Shown in pieces: positions 16,931 through 25,976 of a stretch of DNA of 64,000 nucleotides. The stretch spans positions 1,178,001-1,242,000 of the forward strand of contig NZ_CP022999.1 in the NCBI RefSeq assembly GCF_002277895.1. The letters run 5' to 3'. This DNA comes from Rhizobium sp. 11515TR (GTDB lineage: Bacteria > Pseudomonadota > Alphaproteobacteria > Rhizobiales > Rhizobiaceae). The notes under the pieces were generated by a model, which had not been told where the DNA came from, searched no databases, and saw only the letters and a list, made by a program, of their open reading frames with translations. Made by a program: the position numbers and the translations under genes. Every line of letters starts with the position of its first letter. The stretch's first letter is position 1.

Positions 16931-17712
16931 TGGCGACCGCTACCCTTGAGCCGACGGTCGCTCAGGCCGCTCTCGTCGAATTCCTGCTGCGCATCGGCGA
17001 CAACACGCTGATCTTAGGCCACCGCCTTTCCGAATGGTGCGGCCGTGGGCCGGTGCTGGAAGAGGATATCGCGCTTGCCAATACGGCGCTTGATCTCATC
17101 GGCCAGACGCAGCTCTGGCTCGGTCTCGCAGGTGAAGTCGAGGGCCAAGGCCGCTCGGCCGACGATCTCGCCTATTTGCGCGATGGCTATGAGTTCCGCA
17201 ATATCCTGTTGGTCGAACGTCCCAACGGCGATTTCGGCATGACACTGATGCGGCAATTTGTCTTCGACGCCTGGCACTATCTGTTGCTGAAAGCCTTGAA
17301 AGGTTCGGCCGACCGGCGCATTGCCGAGATCGCGGAGAAGGCCTTCAAAGAAGTCTCCTATCATCTCGACCGCAGCCGTGATCTCGTCATCCGCCTCGGC
17401 GACGGCACGGCCGAAAGCCACCGCCGCATGCAGGAAGCGCTTGACGATCTCTGGGCTTTCACGGGCGAAATGTTCGTGGGCGATGCCGCCGATGCGGCAC
17501 TTGCAGAGGCTGGCGTGATTCCGGAACCGCAAAGTCTCAAGGTTGGCTGGGACGAGATCGTCTCCGATACACTTACCGAAGCGACGCTGAAACCTCCGGC
17601 AGATGGTTACATGCACAAGGGCGGCCGGCGCGGCGTTCACAGCGAACATCTCGGCTATCTCCTGGCCGAGATGCAGTTCCTGCAGCGCGCCTATCCGGGC
17701 GCGACCTGGTAG
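16930..17712 (+). CDS. paaC: Phenylacetyl-CoA epoxidase structural subunit PaaC
   Basis: This 260-residue ferritin-like protein forms the structural partner of PaaA. It shows the family motifs LRIGDNTLILGHRLSEW and FNASWHYL-like FDAWHYL, with length typical of PaaC. Its ATG overlaps the paaB stop by one base, indicating coupled translation; the nearest alternative, a GTG three bases upstream, is less likely. Confidence 0.95.
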   Translation: MATATLEPTVAQAALVEFLLRIGDNTLILGHRLSEWCGRGPVLEEDIALANTALDLIGQTQLWLGLAGEVEGQGRSADDLAYLRDGYEFRNILLVERPNGDFGMTLMRQFVFDAWHYLLLKALKGSADRRIAEIAEKAFKEVSYHLDRSRDLVIRLGDGTAESHRRMQEALDDLWAFTGEMFVGDAADAALAEAGVIPEPQSLKVGWDEIVSDTLTEATLKPPADGYMHKGGRRGVHSEHLGYLLAEMQFLQRAYPGATW

Positions 17713-17721
17713 GAGGCTGAT

Positions 17722-18246
17722 ATGGCGACCGCGCTGCATCCTTCGGTCGACGAGGTCTGGCACTGGCTGTCGAAAGTGCCGGACCCGGAAATCCCGGTGA
17801 TCTCGCTGACCGATCTCGGCGTCATCCGCGACGTCGGCTGGCGAGACGATACGCTTGTCGTCACGGTGACGCCGACCTATTCGGGCTGCCCTGCCACGAC
17901 GGTGATCAATCTCGATATTGAGCGGGCGCTGGCCGAAAAGGGCCTCGACCGCGTACGCCTCGAGCGGCAGCTGTCGCCCGCCTGGACGACCGACTGGATC
18001 AGTCCAGAAGGCCGTGAAAAGCTGCGCGCCTACGGCATCGCCCCGCCGACCGATGGCACTGCTGCAGACGGCATCTTGATGAAGCGGATCGACCGACTGT
18101 CAGGCCGTTCCAACCTCACCATCGCCTGCCCGCGCTGTGGATCTACAGCTACGGAAAAGATCAGCCAGTTCGGCTCGACGCCGTGCAAGGCGAGCTATCG
18201 CTGCACCGAGTGTCTGGAACCCTTCGATTACTTCAAATGTATTTGA
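17722..18246 (+). CDS. paaD: PaaD, Fe-S assembly protein for the epoxidase
   Basis: This 174-residue protein has an N-terminal DUF59/MIP18 domain (VPDPEIPVISLTDLG, then TPTYSGCPA) and a C-terminal four-cysteine zinc-ribbon-like segment (CPRCGS...CTECLEP, about residues 134-170). PaaD is thought to mature the Fe-S or diiron centres of the epoxidase system. It lies 9 bases after paaC and 25 before paaE. Confidence 0.94.
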   Translation: MATALHPSVDEVWHWLSKVPDPEIPVISLTDLGVIRDVGWRDDTLVVTVTPTYSGCPATTVINLDIERALAEKGLDRVRLERQLSPAWTTDWISPEGREKLRAYGIAPPTDGTAADGILMKRIDRLSGRSNLTIACPRCGSTATEKISQFGSTPCKASYRCTECLEPFDYFKCI

Positions 18247-18271
18247 CCGCCAAAGGACGAGATCCGCATCC

Positions 18272-19348
18272 ATGGCACGTTTTCATCCGCTGACTGTCAC
18301 CGATGTTCGCCGTGAGACGCGCGATGCAGTCGTCGTCACGCTTGCGCCTGCGGAGGAGGATCGGGGCATCTTCGATTTCACGCAGGGCCAGTATCTTACC
18401 TTTCGCCACAAGTTCGATGATGAGGAGCTGCGCCGCTCTTATTCGATCTGCGCCGGCAAGGACGAGGGCGTGCTGAAGGTCGGCATCAAGCGCGTGGATG
18501 GCGGCTGCTTCTCCACATGGATCAATGAGAACCTGAAAGCCGGCGACACGTTGGAAGCCATGCCGCCGATGGGCGCTTTCTTCACCGTCATCGAACCCGA
18601 TGTCGCAAGACACTATCTAGGCTTTGCTGGCGGCAGCGGCATCACGCCGGTGCTCTCCATCATCAAGACCGTGCTCGCGCGCGAGCCCCGCTCGGTCTTC
18701 ACACTCGTCTATGCCAACCGGCAGATCAGCTCGATCATGTTCCGCGAGGAGCTCGACGACCTGAAGAACCTTTATCTCGGTCGCCTGTCGGTGCTGCATA
18801 TTCTTGAAAGCGAGGCGCAGGAGATCGACCTTTTCACCGGTCGGATAGACGCGGAGAAGTGCAAAGCGCTCTTCAAGAGCTGGATCGACATCAAGTCGGT
18901 TGCGACAGCCTTCATCTGCGGTCCGGAGCCGATGATGCTGGCGATCGCCGCAGCGCTGCGCGAGCACGGCATGCGCGACGACCAAATCAAATTCGAACTT
19001 TTCGCCTCCGCGCAGCCCGGTCGAGCTCGCCTGAAGGTGGAGAGTGCTGCCGCCGCCGATCAGGGAGCGAGCTGCGAGGCGACGGTTACGCTCGATGGTG
19101 CAACGCGCATCTTCAAGTTTCCCAAGCACGGCAAGTCTCTGCTCGATGCGGCGCTCGAAAACACGATGGATGTTCCCTACGCCTGCAAGGCCGGTGTCTG
19201 TTCCACCTGCCGGGCCAAGGTTCTCGAAGGCGAGGTCGAGATGGAGGCCAATCACGCGCTCGAAGATTACGAGGTGCGCCAAGGCTACGTGCTGACCTGT
19301 CAGTGTTACCCGCTCACCGACCGCATCGTTGTCAGCTACGACCAATAG
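18272..19348 (+). CDS. paaE: PaaE, NAD(P)H-dependent reductase of the phenylacetyl-CoA epoxidase
   Basis: This 358-residue electron-transfer protein has an N-terminal ferredoxin-NADP reductase module (FAD: RRSYSICAG; NAD: AGGSGITPVLS) and a C-terminal plant-type 2Fe-2S domain with CKAGVCSTC plus a fourth cysteine in TCQCYP. It passes electrons from NADPH to the PaaA diiron site. The start at 18272 aligns the N-terminus with the family (FHPLTVTDV); longer in-frame extensions run back through paaD and are not real. Confidence 0.96.
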   Translation: MARFHPLTVTDVRRETRDAVVVTLAPAEEDRGIFDFTQGQYLTFRHKFDDEELRRSYSICAGKDEGVLKVGIKRVDGGCFSTWINENLKAGDTLEAMPPMGAFFTVIEPDVARHYLGFAGGSGITPVLSIIKTVLAREPRSVFTLVYANRQISSIMFREELDDLKNLYLGRLSVLHILESEAQEIDLFTGRIDAEKCKALFKSWIDIKSVATAFICGPEPMMLAIAAALREHGMRDDQIKFELFASAQPGRARLKVESAAAADQGASCEATVTLDGATRIFKFPKHGKSLLDAALENTMDVPYACKAGVCSTCRAKVLEGEVEMEANHALEDYEVRQGYVLTCQCYPLTDRIVVSYDQ

Positions 19349-19372
19349 GGTCGCATCGAAGGGAGGAATAAG

Positions 19373-20128
19373 ATGTCCGAGACGATGCCGATCGAAGAAT
19401 ATCTGCAGCAGGGCGGCATGCTGTCCTCGCCGGACAATGTGCCTCCTCGCTATCGCGGTGAACTCTTGCGGCTGACGGCGAGCTTTGTCGATAGCGAGCT
19501 GGCCGGTTCCGCCGGCTTTGCCGATATCATCAACGACGCGCCTGGCATTCAGGAGCGCATTTCTGCGGCACGCATCGTGCTGGAAAAGACCGATCATGCC
19601 GGGCAGGTCCTCAAGATCATGGAGACCTTCGGTGTCGATGGCGGCCGTTATGCCGCCCACCACCCCTGGGCGGCGCGGCTTGCCCGCGACGCCGATATAG
19701 GTGCTGTGAGGCACGGCGGCGATATGCGGCTTGCCGTCTTCCATTACCCGCTTGAAGGCTGGGAGGATGCTGTCGTCATGAATGTGCTCATGGGTGCTGC
19801 CAGTGTCGTGCAGCTGAAGGAGGTGTCGCGTATCTCCTACCAGCCGCTGGCCGAAACCTTCCGTGCCATCCTGCCGCGCGAAAGACGGCACGCCGAACTC
19901 GGTGCCGCCGGTCTTGCCCGCATCGTCGCCGACGATGAGGGTCGGGCCACAGCGCAGACTTCGGTCGCCTACTGGTACCCTCGTGTTGCCGCGAGCTTTG
20001 GTCATGCCGGCTCGGCACGCTTCGAAACATTGTCGCGTTTCGGCCTGCGACATCAGCCCAACGAAACTTTGCTTGCCGAATGGCGGGCTGATGTCGATGC
20101 GCAGCTCTCTGCGCTCGGCTTGATCTAG
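19373..20128 (+). CDS. PaaA/PaaC-like ferritin-fold protein with an altered metal site
   Basis: This 251-residue protein belongs to the phenylacetic-acid catabolic (PaaA/PaaC) superfamily and aligns with PaaA along its length: TDHAGQVLKIMETFG against PaaA DEAGHGLYLYCAAETLG, and ERRHAELGAAGL against ESFHQRQGFDIL. In the first motif the PaaA ligands E and H are replaced by H and Q, while the second ExxH (ERRH) is intact. It may therefore bind one metal or none and act as a structural or regulatory subunit. A good gggagg site precedes the ATG, and it sits between paaE and paaZ, so it is co-expressed. It is not part of the classical E. coli operon. Confidence 0.8.
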   Translation: MSETMPIEEYLQQGGMLSSPDNVPPRYRGELLRLTASFVDSELAGSAGFADIINDAPGIQERISAARIVLEKTDHAGQVLKIMETFGVDGGRYAAHHPWAARLARDADIGAVRHGGDMRLAVFHYPLEGWEDAVVMNVLMGAASVVQLKEVSRISYQPLAETFRAILPRERRHAELGAAGLARIVADDEGRATAQTSVAYWYPRVAASFGHAGSARFETLSRFGLRHQPNETLLAEWRADVDAQLSALGLI

Positions 20129-20131
20129 GTG

Positions 20132-20168
20132 AATCCGGGAAAGCCGCATGGCGGTTTCGGTCGGGATT
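20132..20168 (+). other. Nested hairpin between the PaaA-like gene and paaZ
   Basis: AATCC at 20132 pairs with GGATT at 20164, enclosing an inner CCGC/GCGG stem. Without a T-run it is more likely an mRNA processing or stability element than a terminator. Confidence 0.3.
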
Positions 20169-20197
20169 GCCGGAAAAGATGAAGGAAGGAAGCACGG

Positions 20198-22255
20198 ATG
20201 AACATCATGGCAAACCAGCCGCGCCGGCTTGAAAGCTATGTCGGGGGCAACTGGGTCGCCGGCGCCAAGGAAGGCGTGCCATTGCTTGATGCGTCGACCG
20301 GCGTGCCTGTCGCGTTCATCGATTCCTCTGGTATCGATTTCAAGCAGACATTGGCTCATGGCCGTAACAAGGGAGGACCGGCACTGCGGCGCATGTCATT
20401 CCACGAGCGCGCCGCAATGCTGAAGACGCTTGGGCAGGCGCTGCTCGAGAGGAAAGAAGAGTTCTACGCGCTCTCGACGGCGACGGGTGCCACGCGTGCG
20501 GACAGCTGGGTCGATATCGAAGGTGGCATCGGAACCCTGCTGTCCTATGCCTCCAAAGGTCGGCGCGAGCTGCCGAATGCACGCGTGCTGCTCGATGGCG
20601 ATGCGGAGCAGCTCTCTAAGGACCAGAGTTTTTCGGCACAACATATCCTAAGCCCGCTGCAGGGCGTCGCCGTTCACATCAATGCCTTCAATTTCCCCTG
20701 CTGGGGCATGCTGGAAAAGGTTGCGCCGACATTGCTCGCCGGCGTTCCCGCCATCGTGAAACCGGCGAGCCAGACAGCCTATCTCACCGAGCTGATGGTT
20801 CGCCGCATCATCGAAACGGGCCTGCTGCCGGAAGGTGCGCTGCAGCTCGTTTGCGGCTCGGTCGGCGATCTCCTCGATCATGTCGAAGGCCAGGATGTGG
20901 TGACCTTTACCGGCTCTGCCGCAACCGGCCAGCGTCTCAAGACGCACAAGGCGATTATCGAAAATTCCGTGCGCTTCACCATGGAGGCCGATAGCCTCAA
21001 CGCGGCCGTCCTCGGACTCGATGCGGCACCCGGCACGGAGGAGTTCGACCTCTTCGTCAAGGAAGTCGCTCGCGAGATGACGGTCAAGGCGGGCCAGAAA
21101 TGCACGGCCATCCGCCGCGTCATTGCACCCCGCTCCTATAGCGAAGCGCTCATTGTGGCCTTGAACGATCGTCTCGGTAAGACGGCAATCGGCAATCCGG
21201 CCGATGAGACGGTTCGCATGGGGCCGCTTGCAAGCCTCGACCAGCGCGAGGAGGTGCGGGCGCGCATCCGGGATCTTGCTGCCGATGCCGAGATCGTCGG
21301 CGGCGATCCCGATAATCCACACGTGATGTCCGGCGATGCGAGCGCCGGCGCCTTTCTCAATCCGGTCCTGCTCTATTGCGACAAGCCGGGCTCTGCGCGT
21401 GCCATTCACGATGTCGAGGCCTTCGGCCCGGTCAGCACCGTTATGCCCTTTGACACGGCGGAAGAGGCGGTCGATCTGGCACGCCGCGGCAAGGGCAGCC
21501 TCGTTGCCTCCGTCTTCACCAACGATCCGCATTTCGCCGAGGACGTTGTTCTCGGTCTGGCGCCGTTCCATGGGCGCGTGATGATCGGCAACCGCTTGAG
21601 TGCCAAGAGCTCCACGGGGCACGGCTCACCGCTGCCGGGCCTCGTTCACGGTGGTCCCGGCCGCGCCGGCGGCGGCGAGGAGCTCGGTGGCATTCGCGGC
21701 GTCAAGCATTACATGCAGCGCACTGCCGTGCAGGGCACTCCACGTCTGCTCTCGGCCGTGATGGGACGCTGGACGGAGGGTGCGGACGCCCACGCCGACA
21801 GCGAGCATCCGTTCCGCAAATCGCTGTCGGAGCTCAAGATCGGCGATCAGCTCGTCACCGCCACGCGCACGGTCACGCTGGAGGATATCGAGCACTTCGC
21901 CCATTTCACCGGCGATACCTTCTATGCCCATATGGATGAGGCGGCGGCCAAGGCCAATCCGTTCTTCGAGGGGCGTGTGGCGCATGGTTATCTCATCGTC
22001 TCTTTCGCGGCAGGCCTTTTCGTCGATCCGGCTCCAGGGCCGGTTCTCGCAAATTATGGGGTCGACAATCTCCGCTTCCTGACACCGGTCAATCCGGGTG
22101 ATACGCTCCAGGTGCAGTTAACCTGCAAGGAGATCAATCCCCGCATCAATGCCGAGCATGGCGAGGTGCGCTGGGATTGCAAGGTAACGAACCAGCTGGA
22201 TGCCGTCGTCGCGCAATATGACGTTCTGACGATGGTGGCGAAAAGGAGAGAGTGA
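20198..22255 (+). CDS. paaZ: PaaZ, oxepin-CoA hydrolase and aldehyde dehydrogenase fusion
   Basis: This 685-residue bifunctional enzyme has an aldehyde dehydrogenase domain (about 1-530; NAFNFPCWG, the FTGSAATG cofactor loop, catalytic cysteine in GQKCTAIRR near residue 301) and a C-terminal MaoC-type hydratase domain (about 545-680; FTGDTFYAHMD and VAHGYLIVS). It opens the oxepin ring and oxidises the resulting aldehyde to 3-oxo-5,6-dehydrosuberyl-CoA. Both active sites look intact. The next gene starts 4 bases after the stop. Confidence 0.97.
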   Translation: MNIMANQPRRLESYVGGNWVAGAKEGVPLLDASTGVPVAFIDSSGIDFKQTLAHGRNKGGPALRRMSFHERAAMLKTLGQALLERKEEFYALSTATGATRADSWVDIEGGIGTLLSYASKGRRELPNARVLLDGDAEQLSKDQSFSAQHILSPLQGVAVHINAFNFPCWGMLEKVAPTLLAGVPAIVKPASQTAYLTELMVRRIIETGLLPEGALQLVCGSVGDLLDHVEGQDVVTFTGSAATGQRLKTHKAIIENSVRFTMEADSLNAAVLGLDAAPGTEEFDLFVKEVAREMTVKAGQKCTAIRRVIAPRSYSEALIVALNDRLGKTAIGNPADETVRMGPLASLDQREEVRARIRDLAADAEIVGGDPDNPHVMSGDASAGAFLNPVLLYCDKPGSARAIHDVEAFGPVSTVMPFDTAEEAVDLARRGKGSLVASVFTNDPHFAEDVVLGLAPFHGRVMIGNRLSAKSSTGHGSPLPGLVHGGPGRAGGGEELGGIRGVKHYMQRTAVQGTPRLLSAVMGRWTEGADAHADSEHPFRKSLSELKIGDQLVTATRTVTLEDIEHFAHFTGDTFYAHMDEAAAKANPFFEGRVAHGYLIVSFAAGLFVDPAPGPVLANYGVDNLRFLTPVNPGDTLQVQLTCKEINPRINAEHGEVRWDCKVTNQLDAVVAQYDVLTMVAKRRE

Positions 22256-22259
22256 GCGC

Positions 22260-22778
22260 ATGACGACGACCGAGCAAGACCCGCATCGCCTGGAAATGAC
22301 CGTGCTGATGACGCCAGATATGGCGAATTTCAGCGGTAAGGTGCATGGCGGCGCACTTCTGAACCTGCTCGATCGCGTCGCCTTCTCCTGTGCCTCGCGC
22401 TATTCCAAGCAATATGCCGTGACGCTTTCGGTCGATCAGGTGCTGTTCAAGGAGCCGATCAATGTTGGCGAACTCGTCACCTTCCGCGCCTCGATCAACG
22501 ATACGGGCCGTACCTCCATGGAAGTCGGCATACGGGTCGAGGCGGAAAATATCCGCTCCGGCGTGCGCCGCCACACCAATTCCTGTTATTTCACCATGGT
22601 CGCCGTCGACGAGGCCGGTCGCCCGGTCCGCGTGCCGGAACTGGTGCCGGCCACGCCGGTTGATATCCGACGGCACAAGGCCGCCCAGCTTCGCCGCACC
22701 TTGCGTCGCGAGTTCGCGCAGCGGCTGGAAGCGGTGGCCGAAACCGGTCGCGATATGGAAGGTTTGGGAGCCGACTGA
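22260..22778 (+). CDS. Hotdog-fold acyl-CoA thioesterase (YciA/BFIT-like)
   Basis: This 172-residue protein has the hotdog core (MANFSGKVHGGALLNLLDRVAF, split here at the start VHGG and the acidic residue in LLDRVA) of cytosolic acyl-CoA hydrolases. It is separate from PaaI (25533-25976), giving the cluster two thioesterases, probably to release CoA from dead-end intermediates. Its ATG begins 4 bases after the paaZ stop, with aaaggagagag as ribosome site, and paaY starts immediately after its TGA. Confidence 0.88.
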   Translation: MTTTEQDPHRLEMTVLMTPDMANFSGKVHGGALLNLLDRVAFSCASRYSKQYAVTLSVDQVLFKEPINVGELVTFRASINDTGRTSMEVGIRVEAENIRSGVRRHTNSCYFTMVAVDEAGRPVRVPELVPATPVDIRRHKAAQLRRTLRREFAQRLEAVAETGRDMEGLGAD

Positions 22779-23393
22779 ATGGCGCAGATCTATTCCTATG
22801 ACGGCGTGATCCCGGTCATCGATCCCTCAGCCTTCGTGCATCCGGCCGCGACCGTCATCGGAGACGTTATCATTGGCCCCGCCTGCTATGTCGGGCCAGG
22901 AGCCGTGCTGCGCGGCGATTTTGGACGTATCGTGCTCGAGCGTGGCTCGAATGTGCAGGAGACCTGTGTCGTCCACAGTTTCCCAAATCTTGAGGTCGTC
23001 GTTGGCGAGGCGGGGCATATTGGCCATGGTGCGGTGCTGCATGGCTGCCGCATCGGTGCCAATGCCATGGTCGGCATGAATGCCGTCATCATGGACGAGG
23101 CCGTTATCGGCGAGAATGCGATCGTCGCCGCCATGGCTTTCGTCAAGGCCGGTGCCGAAATCCCAGCAAACAGTCTTGCCGTGGGCGCGCCGGCTCGCGT
23201 GGTTCGCGAGTTGACGCCGGAAGAGATCGCCTGGAAGCGCCAGGGAACCGCCATCTACCAGCGCCTGGCACTGGAGGCAAAGGAGAAGCTGATGGCCGTC
23301 GAGCCGCTGACTGCGCCGGAGCCGGATCGCCGCCGTATCCGCGCGCCGGAATATGATCCGCTTGTTCTCGAACGGATGAAGCTCGGCGACTGA
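22779..23393 (+). CDS. paaY: PaaY, left-handed beta-helix (gamma-carbonic-anhydrase-like) protein
   Basis: This 204-residue protein has hexapeptide repeats (IGDVIIGP, VGPGAVLRGD, IGHGAVLHG, IGANAMVGM) and a C-terminal helical extension typical of PaaY. In E. coli PaaY is a thioesterase-like or protective protein of phenylacetate degradation, with metal bound by histidines such as those in GHIGHG. Its ATG follows the upstream stop with no gap. It is the last gene of the plus-strand operon and converges on the TetR gene. Confidence 0.94.
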   Translation: MAQIYSYDGVIPVIDPSAFVHPAATVIGDVIIGPACYVGPGAVLRGDFGRIVLERGSNVQETCVVHSFPNLEVVVGEAGHIGHGAVLHGCRIGANAMVGMNAVIMDEAVIGENAIVAAMAFVKAGAEIPANSLAVGAPARVVRELTPEEIAWKRQGTAIYQRLALEAKEKLMAVEPLTAPEPDRRRIRAPEYDPLVLERMKLGD

Positions 23394-23416
23394 GGCGCGA
23401 CAACTGACGCGTGACA

Positions 23417-24013
23417 TCAACGGATGGCCTTGACTCCTTCCAGGATGAGAGTGGTGGCGATATCGGCATATTCGTCGCGGCTGATCGGGCCATTAGGCCG
23501 GAACCACATATAGACCCAATTCATCATGCCGAAGAGCGACATGGTGACCGGCATCAGCAACGGCCTGTTCTTGTTGAGGTCCGGGTTGAGATCCTGGATC
23601 ACACTGGAGAAGCGCTTGACGATGCGTCGCTCGATCGTTCTGATCTCCGAAAGCTGTTCCGGCGAGAGTGCATGCGTGCCGTTAAGTTGAACCTGATGTT
23701 CGTTGTCCGCGCCTTCATAGTTCTTTAGCACGGCTTTCACGAGCAAGCGCAGCCGTTCCTGTGGCGTTATATCGGTGCGATCGGCTGCTTCGATCGCGTC
23801 TTCCAGCTCCGTCAGATGCGTTTGCACGATGTCGAATATCAGCGCATCTTTGCCGGGATAGTAATGATAGAGCAGGGCCTTCGAGACATTGCTGTGCGAG
23901 GCGATCATCGACATGGAGGCTTTCTCCATGCCGACCTCGGCAAAGACCGCCGCTGCGCTCGCCAGGATGCCACGCTGCTTTTCCTCGAAATCAACTGCGC
24001 GCGTGCGTGCCAT
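23417..24013 (-). CDS. TetR family regulator of the paa cluster (PaaR-like)
   Basis: This 198-residue protein has an N-terminal TetR HTH (ILASAAAVFAEVG, then SNVSKALLYHYYPGKDALI) and a helical ligand domain. It is transcribed after paaG-paaI-paaK with a 103-base gap. TetR-type PaaR proteins in other bacteria repress phenylacetate genes in response to phenylacetyl-CoA. The two ACCGAYCGGTC palindromes at 15437 and 26810, before both paa operons, are its most likely targets; no similar site sits before its own ATG. Confidence 0.9.
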   Translation of the reverse strand: MARTRAVDFEEKQRGILASAAAVFAEVGMEKASMSMIASHSNVSKALLYHYYPGKDALIFDIVQTHLTELEDAIEAADRTDITPQERLRLLVKAVLKNYEGADNEHQVQLNGTHALSPEQLSEIRTIERRIVKRFSSVIQDLNPDLNKNRPLLMPVTMSLFGMMNWVYMWFRPNGPISRDEYADIATTLILEGVKAIR

Positions 24014-24116
24014 GTGATCCTGCTCTGCTCATCGACGGTTGACCTTACCCATGCTTGATGGTCGATGCTTCCTATACACGATCAAATCCTTGTCGGGCTA
24101 TCCGGTACGACACCAA

Positions 24117-25427
24117 TCATTCTTTCGGGCGCTTGTCGACCACACGCTTTGCCTTACCCTCCGAGCGGACAACGCCGCCCGGCGGATGCACGGTGATCTT
24201 CGTTGAGACACCGACCACGCTCTTGATGTGATAGGTGAGTTCCTTTGCCGAAACGCCGCGCGCGATTTCGTCCGCCGCCTCCAGCGTGCATTCGACATGA
24301 ACGGTCATGTCGTCCATGCGACCGGAGCGCGTGAGCTCGATCTGGAAGTGCGGCGCAAGCCCGCGGCATTTGAGGATCTGCTCCTCGATCTGTGTTGGGA
24401 AGACGTTGACCCCACGCAGGATCATCATGTCGTCGGAGCGCCCCGTCACCTTTTCCATGCGGCGCATTGAGCGTGCCGTGCCTGGCAGCAGCCGCGTCAG
24501 GTCGCGCGTGCGGTAACGGATGATCGGCAGCCCTTCCTTGGTCAGCGTCGTAAACACCAGCTCGCCGAGTTCGCCATCTGGCAAGATCGCGCCGGTGACG
24601 GGGTCGATGATCTCGGGATAGAAATGATCTTCCCATATGTGCAGCCCATCTTTGCTCTCGACGCATTCGCTGGCAACGCCCGGACCCATGACTTCCGATA
24701 GGCCGTAAATGTCGACGGCGTGCATGTCGAAGGCGTGCTCGATTTCCTCGCGCATGGCATTGGTCCACGGCTCAGCCCCGAAGATGCCGACGGCGAGCGA
24801 ACTTTCTCTGGGGTCGAGGCCCTGGCGGCGGAATTCATCGAGGATCGACAGCATGTAGGAGGGTGTGACCATGATGATGCGCGGCTTGAAATCCTGGATC
24901 AGCGTCACCTGCCGTTCTGTCATTCCGCCGGAGACGGGGACTACGGCGCAGCCGAGCCTTTCCGCGCCGTAATGTGCGCCAAGACCACCGGTGAAGAGAC
25001 CATAGCCGTAGGCGACATGCACCAGATCGCCGGCGCGGCCGCCAGCGGCCCGGATCGAACGCGCAACGACGATCGCCCAGGTATCGACGTCCTTGGCGGT
25101 ATAGCCGACGACGGTCGGTTTGCCTGTCGTGCCGGAGGAAGCGTGGATACGGGCAAGCTTTTCGCGCGGCACTGCGAACATGCCGAAAGGATAGGTGTCG
25201 CGAAGATCCTTCTTGGTGGTGAAGGGGAATTTGGCGAGGTCGGACAGCGTCTTCAGATCGGAGGGATGCACGCCAGTTTCATCGAAGCGTTTGTTATAGA
25301 AGGGCGAATTCTCATAGGCATGGGTGAGCGACCACTTCATGCGCTCGAGCTGCAGCGCGGAAATCTCGTCGCGCGAGGCCATCTCGATCGCCTCCAGTTC
25401 GCCGGCTCGCGGGGAAAGGTTCTCCAT
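24117..25427 (-). CDS. paaK: Phenylacetate-CoA ligase PaaK
   Basis: This 436-residue AMP-forming ligase has the P-loop-like SSGTTGKPTV, the GLSEVMGPG adenylation region and the C-terminal phenylacetate-CoA ligase domain with GVNVFPTQIE. It activates phenylacetate to phenylacetyl-CoA, the entry point when phenylacetate itself is imported. A ctggaggag ribosome site precedes the ATG. A palindromic repeat separates it from paaI, so its level may be set apart from paaG-paaI. Confidence 0.96.
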   Translation of the reverse strand: MENLSPRAGELEAIEMASRDEISALQLERMKWSLTHAYENSPFYNKRFDETGVHPSDLKTLSDLAKFPFTTKKDLRDTYPFGMFAVPREKLARIHASSGTTGKPTVVGYTAKDVDTWAIVVARSIRAAGGRAGDLVHVAYGYGLFTGGLGAHYGAERLGCAVVPVSGGMTERQVTLIQDFKPRIIMVTPSYMLSILDEFRRQGLDPRESSLAVGIFGAEPWTNAMREEIEHAFDMHAVDIYGLSEVMGPGVASECVESKDGLHIWEDHFYPEIIDPVTGAILPDGELGELVFTTLTKEGLPIIRYRTRDLTRLLPGTARSMRRMEKVTGRSDDMMILRGVNVFPTQIEEQILKCRGLAPHFQIELTRSGRMDDMTVHVECTLEAADEIARGVSAKELTYHIKSVVGVSTKITVHPPGGVVRSEGKAKRVVDKRPKE

Positions 25428-25442
25428 GAATGTCTCCTCCAG

Positions 25443-25512
25443 AAATGCTTATCCTCTTGTTTCTTTTCGCATTCCGGACGGAAAATCGCTTCGCACTTTT
25501 CCTGGAAATGCT
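25443..25512 (-). repeat. Dispersed palindromic repeat, copy 1
   Basis: This is about 70 bases and matches, in reverse orientation, the sequence at 57974-58041: agcatttccaggaaaagtg, then a short stem (ggaaaa/ttttcc), then gtccggaatgcg and aagaggat. Both copies are intergenic, directly after a gene. It resembles the intergenic mosaic repeats common in rhizobial genomes. Confidence 0.75.
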
Positions 25513-25532
25513 AGGCGCAGCCGGCATGAATC

Positions 25533-25976
25533 TTATTCCGGCAGAAGCGTGCCCTTGATCGTTCGCGAGTGGCCGCGGAATTCTGCAATCTGCTCGCCCT
25601 GCTGATTGGTGATCGCAATGTCGTAAATCCCGCCGCGGCCGCGGCGGGAGACCTCTCGCGCCGTCGCCGTCAGCAGGTCGCCCTTGAAGGCCGGCGCGAT
25701 ATAGGTCACCGAACAGTGCTGGGCGACGGTGCGTCGGTTATAGCTATTGCAAGCGAAGGCGAATGCCGAGTCGGCAAGCGTGAAGATGTACCCGCCATGA
25801 CAGGTGCCATGACCATTCGTCATCGCTTCGGTGATCGCCATCGAGAGCGTAGCCTCACCCGGTGCCACTGCAAGCAGCTCCATGCCGAGATGGCGGCTGG
25901 CATTGTCTTCGTCCCACATGGCTCTTGCGCAGGCTTCGGCGCGCGCCTCTGGGGAAAGCGTGTCGGCCATGCTCAT
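25533..25976 (-). CDS. paaI: Hydroxyphenylacetyl-CoA thioesterase PaaI
   Basis: This 147-residue hotdog thioesterase has NGHGTCHGGYIFTLADSAF, with the catalytic acidic residue (D of LADSA) of the PaaI family. PaaI removes CoA from stalled ring-hydroxylated intermediates. The start at 25976 makes an ATGA overlap with the paaG stop (25973), strongly favouring it over the ATG six bases downstream. Confidence 0.94.
   Translation of the reverse strand: MSMADTLSPEARAEACARAMWDEDNASRHLGMELLAVAPGEATLSMAITEAMTNGHGTCHGGYIFTLADSAFAFACNSYNRRTVAQHCSVTYIAPAFKGDLLTATAREVSRRGRGGIYDIAITNQQGEQIAEFRGHSRTIKGTLLPE

Noticed and set aside
18617..20359. 580-codon minus-strand frame across paaE, the PaaA-like gene and paaZ
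   Set aside because: It spans three well-supported plus-strand genes and matches no family.
20648..21622. 324-codon minus-strand frame inside paaZ
   Set aside because: Shadow of the aldehyde dehydrogenase domain.
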